This document shows, piece by piece, positions 55,439 to 64,000 of a stretch of 64,000 bases of DNA. Source of the DNA: Anisakis pegreffii (lineage: Eukaryota > Nematoda > Chromadorea > Rhabditida > Anisakidae); contig JAPYMA010000161.1 of assembly GCA_035041965.1 (NCBI GenBank), forward strand, positions 1-64,000, read 5' to 3'. Under the pieces are notes generated by a model. The model saw nothing but the letters and a program-made list of their open reading frames with translations. It was not told where the DNA came from and did not search any database. The first letter of the stretch is position 1. Each line of letters opens with the position of its first letter. Made by a program: the position numbers and the translations under genes.

Positions 55439-57836
55439 ATGTTCAAAATGTCTTCAGTTTTGCATCCAACACAAATTTTGGTCGTATACGGTGCTATGAT
55501 CGGACTAGTGTACGTCGAAACAGACGGATTTAGGCGTGAAGCGCCGTTCTTGTTTGTGCTGCCAATAATTGCACTTGCACTACTCACCATATCCTTACGG
55601 ATGCGATCAAACACTAAGTACCTCACCGCGTCCTCATTCATAACGATCGGTAACAAATTCAACATTTGATTGTTTATTTGATTGCTCGTTTTCGCTACGA
55701 TTAACTCGAACGAATATCAATCGCAACCGACAGACACTATATTCAATCAAGCATATTCCATTCCGTTATACATATATACTTACATTCTATTGATGGATCA
55801 CTAGATACCTCAATAATTCATTGAATCGATTAATATTTGAATAGATTTGTGAACATTTCCTCGAATGCAACAAATGTTCAAAGCTCAACGCAGAAATTCC
55901 TGTGGATTTTTTAAGTTAAGGAAAAAGACATGGAAATGAGTTCTCTTCGCATTGAAATTATTCGAAGAATTATTCGCTTAATAAGTGCAAAGGAATGAAC
56001 GAGAAAAAGGTTCTTTTTTTTCTGAGCCAATGGCATGCCGTCATATGGTGAAGGGAATAGAGAATGCGTGCGATTCATTCGCTACGATTATTTATAAATC
56101 AACGTGAAAGGTGGTGGATGTGATTCAAACGCAAAAAGCATTGAATTGAAACAAAACTGGAAAAAAAACTGAAATGCAAAACACCGACAAATTGATTGCG
56201 AAATGATCGTAGAGGCAAATTTCGTCCACTGCAAAATTATAAAAATTTTGTGACACTTAATGAGTTTTAGCTTAATTATAGGCAATGTGGCTTGAAAACG
56301 GGGAAAGTTAATGAGAATTCAGGCGTAATTTTTCAGTTATTATATTTGTTTTCTTTATTCTTTTTCAGCGATCGGAATGTATTTCTTGTCGAAGGTACGT
56401 CATGAGCTGCATTATATGTTCGCGATAATGAGTTTATCGCACCTACTTTATCTGTTCTCGTTTGTCGCATGCGTTAAACGTCTATCGAAATCACTGACGG
56501 CAATAATGCTCATTTATTTGTCAATAATAATTTATCATTATCTCGCCGATTTGTTCCGCTCAATACCGATCACGATCGCCACCTTAACGATGCATCTAGT
56601 TGTTGTGTCCATCTCGCTGATCGCCGCTGGCTCTGTATGGCAATACGGCTCCGACAACGCTCAGCAGGCATGTTTTTAGATGATCGTTTTTAAAAACAAC
56701 ACCAAGTTGATTACATTCACCATTACATCCCAACTGATCCTCCAGTATACGTTCAACTGAGCATTATTGAGTTCAATATTGACATGTGATTCTTTCGTTT
56801 CGATTCCATAAGATTCACTCAAGAGATCTGTTCATTGATTAAAGACATCTCGCATAAGATCATGCAACATCATGCTAGATTTAGATTAATATTCATTCAG
56901 ACGCCCATTACTAGTCACCTTATCGTTTGAGTGAGCAGTCAAAATGGGCAGGTGTTTGTTATGAAGTGAAACTGATCACTCAATTCCTTCATTCAAAAAA
57001 GTCGTTATCAATGTTTTTTATCGATGCAGAGCGCATGTCGTCATCTTCCGAACGAGTTCACTTCAGTTTTACAACAAAATAAGTTGTCGAGGAACATATC
57101 GAGATGCATCGACGAAAATAAACGAATTTTGTGCTAAGATACTTTAATACGTGAATGAATCAATCAAAACACATGAATGCCCTTAAAATGACAACTTAAA
57201 TCACTTAAAAGATTGATCATTTTGAATGATGTCAGTGAAAATTAATGAGAGCACGTATGTTTCGCAATCTATCGCGAACATTCTCTGAATGTTCCTCACA
57301 ATCAGTTATTTTTATACGAAAGCTTCTGAGCGTTCTCTGGAATCTGTAAGGATTATTGCAATAAACAAAAAAAGCCACAAATAAAAACCCAAAAATTTCA
57401 ACTAGTCACTTAAGTTTTCGTGAGTTGTTAGCGAATTAAAGTGACGTTTTCAAACTATGATAGAAACAACCCTTCAAAGCATATTTTCATGTTTTTCAGA
57501 ATATATTTTTTTCAAAGCATACTGTTCAATATTTTTATGAATGAACGAACGAACATTCACTACATTCAATTAGAACGAAATGTTTCGAAGAAGTCATTAG
57601 TCCCTGAGCACACTTTGCCTTGTTGACATTCTTGGAAAGCACTCATATAATTGACATGAATTTTTTTTCAGGCAGCATTAATCAGGTTCATTGGACTAAT
57701 GATTTGTGTTGCATGCAGCACAATGTTAATTATCGATCGTTTCGGACGACGTTACTACAGTTCCAATTTTATCTTCAGTATCGCAAATTACGTCGCTCAA
57801 GCACTACTCTTCTTCGCTAACGAACGAGCGTTCTGA
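55439..57836 (+). CDS. TMEM86/YhhN-family multi-pass membrane protein (lysoplasmalogenase-like, active-site residues changed)
   Basis: Three exons, 55439-55649, 56369-56667 and 57672-57836, give 224 aa with about eight hydrophobic helices, matching TMEM86 length and pattern. Family members hydrolyse the vinyl-ether bond of lysoplasmalogens in the ER or plasma membrane. Alignable segments: LPIIALALLTISLRM, FAIMSLSHLLYLFSF, RFIGLMICVACSTMLIIDRF and FIFSIANYVAQALLFFANE. The family's Gly-Asp and Ser-Asp positions, thought to be catalytic, read Gly-Met (M74) and Ser-Thr (T187) here, so activity is doubtful. Exon 2 runs to CAG|GCATGT, a GC-AG intron. The only nearby GT donor (TCT|GTATGG at ~56633) would remove 11 residues that align with the loop before the next helix. 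The ATG follows a TTTTCAG acceptor. Nematode divergence could make some placements approximate. Confidence 0.8.
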
Positions 57837-59503
57837 CGCGTTCGTTCGTTGATTGATTGATGATTCAATGCTGCTCCTCTTGATTCCATCAACATCAGCT
57901 TGAACGTTCTTGCAACAATGAGAGTGAACTTGTTTGAGTGAGGAGGAGATCTTTCAGTCAGTTGGGTCGTTTATTTCAATCAGCTTGATATGGACAAGTT
58001 CGAATCTCTAATTAAAAATTGTCATTCAAAAGATTAGAACACTCAGTTTTTGAGAATGCAGTTCACATTGATAGTGTCAAAAAATGTTCAACGTTCAACA
58101 ACATTTGAGCTTCAAACAAAGGAATTTATTTATTTATGTGTTCACTCGGTTCGGAAAGATGATTGATGACCGCCGTGAATTGTGAATGTCGACCGATGCA
58201 TTTCAAAATTTATTCAGCACATTTGCTGCTAAAATTTCAGTTGAATGTTTTCACGATACTTACAAAACAATCGAAACATTTCTAATTGTTTGATTTCTGT
58301 TTCAGTCGTATCACATTTAATTAATAATTCATGATGATCAAACTCATAATTACAAGAAAACGTAAAAATAAATTAATTGAGCTTCATCCTATTGTGACTG
58401 TTACCTTGCAAATCATTACGGATCTGATCGTTTCGTGAATATTGTATGTTTACATATTCCATTATGCACATGAAATATGCACTTTTAGCAAAGTATAAAG
58501 TAAAATGATGAATTCATCATCATCTTATACTTTGATAAAAGAAAGCAGATAGTGTGATAAAGGCAACGAGGAATGAACATCCAATAGTAATGCAATTGCA
58601 TTTGATTCGAAAAATTCAGTGAAGAGCAATGAAGTTGATAAATAATGCATTGTCGTGTTGTGTTCAGAGTCTGATGTGTGACTTGCTTGATTCGATGAGG
58701 TGATTGCCTGAGTGACTGACTGACTTGCTGGGCTAAATTACGCTAACTTTTTGTCGTACAGCAGAATTCTACACGCCCATGAGCCAACTCTAGCCGAGAG
58801 AAGCTGAAAGCTGAATTCAACTGAACTGATGACGTCAGTTTGGCCATTTCATTGGTCAATATACCGACGACTGAAATGAACAATGAGGAAAAAGAATGAG
58901 ATGTTGTGCGTACGGCTGGCTGCATGTGATGTGGATGGATCTCGTTCATTTTCATGGATGCATACTTATGATTGACATAGATATATTCGTTTGTTGATGC
59001 ATTTACGTGTATGAAGTGGTCTAATCATCATATACCTATTGCTATTATTATGCGTATTAAGACGTTTTTGAATATTGTTTACGTTATCACAAAGTCATGT
59101 CTAGTCAATGTCTCTCGATTCATGCTCGCCTTCTTCGCACCATCAGTTACTGCAAATTTGTTTCTCAGAAGCTGTTTACAAGTCCTCCTTCATGCCATAC
59201 CTTAAGCAATCGCATTCAAGCTGGATCCGAGTAATCGAGAATGTATTCCGTCGAAATGATGTTCAACATGGAATTGAAGACTGTAATTGGTAGAAGAAAA
59301 ATTATATTTGCCCAGATATTTTGTACTTATTTATCAACGGATCAGCGTATTCATTTACATGTTCACTCCGTTGGTTTGAATTTCGAGCGTTTCTGAAAGA
59401 ATATTGGTATCGGTTCTGGATGAGTTTATTCATGTTGAATGACAATAACAGTGGTTATGATGATACCAATGATAATAATGATAACAGTATAATCTTCAAT
59501 CAA
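57837..59503. other. 3' flank of the TMEM86-like gene, nothing called
   Basis: AAAAATAAA near 58365 could be the poly(A) signal of the upstream gene. Open frames at 58743-58955 (minus) and 59011-59293 (plus) are unsupported. CGTTCGTTCGTTGATTGATTGATGAT just after the stop is a short simple repeat. Confidence 0.4.
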
Positions 59504-59624
59504 TTGACATTGAATAAACGGATGAGGAATTTTTTGACATTGAATAAACGGATGAGGAATTTTTCGACATTGAATAAACGGATGAGGAATTTTTCGACAT
59601 TGAATAAACGGATGAGGAATCTCG
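59504..59624 (+). repeat. 30-bp minisatellite, four copies
   Basis: The unit GACATTGAATAAACGGATGA plus GGAATTTTTC/T starts at 59506, 59536, 59566 and 59596. The 25-base core is identical in all four; only the TTTTTT/TTTTTC spacer varies. The unit is a multiple of three, so two overlapping open frames (one per strand) run through it as a repeated ten-residue motif. Neither frame has gene support. Near identity implies recent expansion. Confidence 0.9.
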
Positions 59625-62600
59625 TTTGTTTGTTCTCTCACTGAATAAATAAGCCAATATTAATTTTCTTCATGTGCTCCTCATATAAAAATCATGAAAT
59701 AACTTTTAAAAAATCGAAAATTCAATAAGTCAAATGCGAAGAATTATTATTCTGTACGCACGTCATGACTATTTACGCATCAACGCTTAAATGTCGAACT
59801 CAGTGTGTGCGTTTCTAAATTCTCATGGGATCTTTTGAACGTGGGAATAAAATTACGTCCAAAGCCGAAGAGATATTCAGAGGAAACGTTTGCGGCTGTC
59901 AGATGCTTCTTTCTTTTTAATTGAAATGATGCATTGCGTTTTAAGCACCGAACATATTCATTATCCGTATTCATATTCATCAACATTATGTGAATGTTAT
60001 TGCCACACATTATTGACACTACTCCCGGTCATTATATTCAAATTAAAACCGTTGACAGTTAAGATACGATAATGAATTTGATCAGCTCCATGAATGCCTT
60101 GATAACAGCTCAATAGAACATCAAAATAGACCTGCACGGTGACCATATCAGCTTGAATGTGAATGTAGCCAATCATCGAAGAATTCGTCACCGTCGATTT
60201 GCGACGACCACATGATGATGTGGGAATAGTTTTTGTTTCATCTACATATAATCTCATTTTTCATCGTGTCATCTCGAGACATTACTTCTGATTATCAGAA
60301 ATTGAAAGTGCTCACAAGACAAGCATCGAGTCCTCTCATTTTTAGAGGCAACCACTCGAAAAAAACGTCATCATTTTTGCTGATGAAGCAAACTGTTTTA
60401 ATGAACACCAAACATATCAACTGTCGTAGTCTTTTCGAATTTTCTGATTGTTATACGCAAATGAAAGCATCTGAGGCGATGTCATGCCTCTTTGGATGAT
60501 CCGTAAGAAATTAGTAAATCGAAACTGACTAATGTTAAGTTGGGGACAAACCTTAGAAAAAACTACGGTGATATTCAGTGTTTCGTCGTTATGCCATCTT
60601 CAGAAACATCTTTCTGAATCACTGAAGGCCAAGTCTTTTACTCATGTCTTTGTTCAGCTTATGAGAAATTTTTTCTTATGTTATTCATGAGTTGTTTCCT
60701 ATAATATTCATTGATCATTGCATTCAATTGATTCGTTCTCTCGTTATTTTTACAAATGATTCTGAATCTTTAAGTTCCGTCTCGATGTATCTTATTCATT
60801 GTCGACAAGGTCATTATCATCCAACTCTGTTTCTTGATATTCTTCTTGTTACCAACCAGTGTCATGTTCTTGCATCATATAGTGATATGAATGCTTATTC
60901 ATATTCACTGACTGAAACATAGAAGAAAAGTAACTTTCTTCTCAAAATTGACAAACGCGAGATGAAGAGATTAGGCTAGCATTAAGCATATTAAGCTATC
61001 TGAAAAGTTTTGAAGCTTAGCGGAGAGTTAGTTTCTTGATGCATTAAAACGATCAATGTCTGAATCAGTAAACGATGACTGTAACTTTGAAAACGCAGAC
61101 GATTTTGAGTCACGTAAGATATTCTACTGAATTCGGTGATCATTTCCAAAATTAACTCAAATGTCGTCGATGCTCTCCTTTCTCTCATTTCTATTATCCC
61201 AAATAATTCTGTTATCCTACGTTTAGTCTTATTGGAAATGGCATTCATTGGAACATTCGATTAGAAGTGTTTGATTTTTATCGATCATACGAAATTTTTT
61301 GCTTTATGAGATCATTTCTAGTGGTTACGATTATGAGCTTGCAACAGAATGTGAAGCAATCATGTGCATTAGCTTGTTGATTGGGAGTAAAATTATGTTC
61401 AAAATTCATAAAAATTCTCAGCAAAAAGAATCAATCAAACTGGACGGAAACCATTTTCCGCTTCTTATCTAGACGGCGAATGTTGTTCTATTTAGAGTTT
61501 TGCATTAATCCATAAAAGGTAATGAATGTTCGATGATCACTAAAGTTTTTGTTGGCATCATCAGTATTCTGTCAAACAAAAGTTCTCCTTATTAAGTCAT
61601 CATGAAGATTGGTGCTGAATGTTTTTACCGTACGTGCAGCATTCTGACGACAAAGGGCATTCCGAATGATGGACGGAATTCGGCTCATCCGACTCTCGAC
61701 TACTGAAGAGTTTAAATTTGTTTACATAACTTAAAACTGCATACTCCTCGCATTCCTATTTCACTCCCGTCCCGCTTATTCCATTCGTCCATCCAAGTAT
61801 TTTACTCAACATCAAAGTGTGTCTCGCAATGGAACCACTTAAAATTATGCACCAAAAATTCCCAAAACTCATGAGAAATGTGTTCCTTTTTTGAAGTGTT
61901 TGCGCTTAATTTAGTTTGATGGTCATAAATCAATGCGATGGCAATTCATCGGATTCACTGCTATAGGTAAGTGGTTTTGCGATAGAGTTGTTGGCATTTT
62001 GAAGACAATTTCGTCAATATCTTCATTACCTTTCTACTGCTCCTTTCATTATCAGCAACACTAACATTATCATTTCTGTTGTCATTGCCGTTACTAATCG
62101 TGTTGTTCTCAGTGTTTTTGAGTTGTTATTATATGAGACTTTTGTTATCACCATTATCGTTTTGATATTATATCTGCTACAGATTACTATCAACTTCAAA
62201 CGTTTCAATTCAAAGAAGAATGCAGTAGCCGTGTTTATTATACGTGGTTTGTGTGAGATATACATACGAAAAACAGCAGTGCCGTGGCATCTGATGAATT
62301 ATTCATTTAAAGATGTACGGATAAATTATAATAAACTGACATTGGTCTTAATGAGTGACTGATATGATATGAAGAGAGGTTTGCGACGAGAGACTAAACA
62401 TCGACTGAATAATGACCGAATGAATTGAGATCTGCTCAATGCATATAGCCGTCCGTCATCCATTTACTTATATCCCAACGAAAAGTAAAATGGAGATGAC
62501 TCGCACAGTTGGTCTCGCACATTCTCATCAAGTCATCAGCCGTCTATCTCTTCATAATATCTAATCACCAAATTTAATTTACTTCTCATTGTAACGCTAA

Positions 62601-63060
62601 TGAATACGACAACAACCGTGCAACGATGATGCCATGAATCATTGTTATTGGAGTGAACGAACGAGTCAAATGACGTTAGTAATTTGTGCTGCTTATGCTT
62701 CGCAGAATGATCGCGAAAATAGAATTATTTTATCGTTGCTGTCTGCTGATATTGCTGTTGTTGTTGTTGTTATTATTTCACAAGGAAGAACATAATAAGA
62801 TAATAAGACACATGCATACGTTGAATTTTGCGGGGCGCTTTTTGGAATGAAAGCTTCGCTGGTAGATTTGAAGGAAAGGGGCACGGATTGATCAACTCCA
62901 GTTATTAGATGTTTTTTTCGCTTCGAAGTTTTGGAAGATAAATTTTGGCTATTGTTAAAAGTAACTGAACATTAAGGTGTGTTTAAAGCAAACATTTTGA
63001 TATTACTAAATTGTGCGTTTGTATTTCGTTGATGTCATAGATAAGTGCGTTCGTTGGCTT
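59625..63060. other. Gene-poor interval
   Basis: No supportable exon. A minus-strand frame at 59997-60257 begins with ATG and looks mildly coding near its start (SSCGRRKSTVTNSS, with a possible GTCTAT donor), but no partner exon or motif was found. The other open frames are AT-rich noise. Confidence 0.4.
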
Positions 63061-63074
63061 GCAACACTCGCTGA

Positions 63075-63452
63075 ATGCCAATGATCGCAAATGAATTTAG
63101 TTACAGTAATCGAATTATTCATAATGATCACTGTTGTTTCGTCTATTCAGCAGTTTCACATCAACAATTCACGAGAGTTTTGGACACAAATTTGACCTCT
63201 GTCCAGTATTTATGTTGCTTTCGGCGATGTACTGCTGTGGATTTTCGGCGCCATACTGTTGCTGAGCTGACGAAGGCGAATGCAGTTAATCGAGAGACAA
63301 TCCCCGGGATAGAAATCGGCATTTATCGCCATTCAGCCAACGGATGGAAAGCAGTTCTTTTCATCATTGCATATCCCAGAAGATTTGCAGAAATCGATGT
63401 AAACAGTCATCAGTTGAATAACGATATTATTAGTTGGAAAGAACTATTTTAA
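63075..63452 (+). CDS. Orphan single-exon ORF, 125 aa, unrecognised
   Basis: Runs from ATG to TAA without interruption, the longest simple ORF outside the main genes. Base composition between about 63220 and 63360 is visibly richer in G+C than its flanks. The translation there is hydrophilic and balanced (ELTKANAVNRETIPGIEIG, then SANGWKAVLFIIAYPRRF). No signal peptide, TM helix or motif is recognised. It could be a terminal exon of a gene continuing out of the window, a decayed retrogene, or chance. Confidence 0.3.
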   Translation: MPMIANEFSYSNRIIHNDHCCFVYSAVSHQQFTRVLDTNLTSVQYLCCFRRCTAVDFRRHTVAELTKANAVNRETIPGIEIGIYRHSANGWKAVLFIIAYPRRFAEIDVNSHQLNNDIISWKELF

Positions 63453-64000
63453 TAACAATGGCTATAATAGCGAGTAGCACTCAGAAGATGCCGCAATATC
63501 ACATTTGAATAACACTGACAATAAACTGGTAGTGATGTTCCAATATGGTCGATGTAATCAGAAAAACTAGCGATAAACATAGCAGCACTGCGTATACTAC
63601 TAATGGTAATATCGTAACGATAATAGCATTAATAAACGTTTGATGTTATTGTTGTGCGTTTAGAAACAGCTATTAAGAAGAATGTTTGAATAATGAGCTT
63701 TCGTTGTGGCAAATTTTCATGAATTCCAAACACAAATCAAATATTTATAGTCGTATGAATAGAAAATATTAAAGCTTTTAGTGCTGAATGCATTCAGTTA
63801 TTCGCATTCATTATATTTTTAAACGACAATTCAGAATTTGCCGGTAGCTAATCTTCAATTGAGCTTCTTAATGCTCTAAATGTACTCTACTTCAACGAGC
63901 ATTTTGCTATTTTAAAGAACGAGCAAATCTTCTTAGAAATTGAACCATTCGGAATTTATCTCTTAAGGATTTTCGAAAAGACAATGCATAAATTCAGTGA
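63453..64000. other. Window end, nothing called
   Basis: AT-rich sequence. An AATAAA occurs at about 63631 on the plus strand, some 180 bases after the orphan ORF. No exon or RNA is visible. Confidence 0.4.

Noticed and set aside
57620..57820. Plus-strand ORF overlapping the last TMEM86-like exon in another frame
   Set aside because: The phase-0 frame gives family-like helices and a matching C-terminus; the other frame does not.

Overview
The window is eukaryotic and almost certainly nematode. It is AT-rich, its genes are split by many introns with short TTTCAG-type 3' splice sites, several first exons sit directly behind a TTTCAG acceptor as expected for spliced-leader trans-splicing, and the protein families (gut-type carboxylesterase, GPA-type G-alpha, C-x3-C pharyngeal-cuticle-like repeats, GH19 chitinase) are typical of nematodes. 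Long introns and 2-7 kb gene-free gaps make it much less compact than Caenorhabditis elegans, so a parasitic or other large-genome nematode is more likely. That is inference; no species marker is present. Exon models were built by hand from splice signals and reading-frame phase. For the main genes every exon joins in phase, except one frame break noted in the receptor-like gene.

Layout. 1.75-5.46 kb (-): ten-exon type-B carboxylesterase, 585 aa, ending in KDEL. 6.98-10.99 kb (-): six-exon tandem-rhodanese sulfurtransferase with an N-terminal hydrophobic anchor. 11.98-12.68 kb (-): small unrecognised membrane or secreted protein with a proline-rich tail. 15.5-21.2 kb (-): eight-exon Gi/o-like G-alpha subunit, 354 aa, with one GC-AG intron. 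23.4-24.0 kb (-): weakly supported exon cluster of an unknown gene. 28.9-37.25 kb (+): 18-exon type I membrane protein of about 1,000 aa with a Cys-rich N-terminus, fibronectin-III-like modules, a Ser/Thr-rich stalk, a cysteine knot and one transmembrane segment. 38.1-41.9 kb (-): five-exon secreted Cys/Pro/Gln repeat protein with 17 C-x3-C-x3-C-x3-C units. 45.6-48.6 kb (-): nine-exon GH19 chitinase, 442 aa. 55.4-57.8 kb (+): three-exon TMEM86/YhhN-like membrane protein, 224 aa, that lacks both family aspartates and apparently uses a second GC-AG intron. The remaining ~6 kb is gene-poor, with a 30-bp minisatellite and one orphan ORF.

There is no operon-like spacing and no single pathway links the genes. 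Several products fit the gut or pharynx and body surface (ER-retained esterase, chitinase, cuticle-like repeat protein), and two fit signalling or surface recognition (G-alpha, receptor-like protein). I found no CRISPR array, intact mobile element or clear new molecular system. The best leads are the unrecognised receptor-like gene, the TMEM86 homologue missing its expected catalytic residues, the GC-AG introns and an initiator-tRNA-derived pseudogene.
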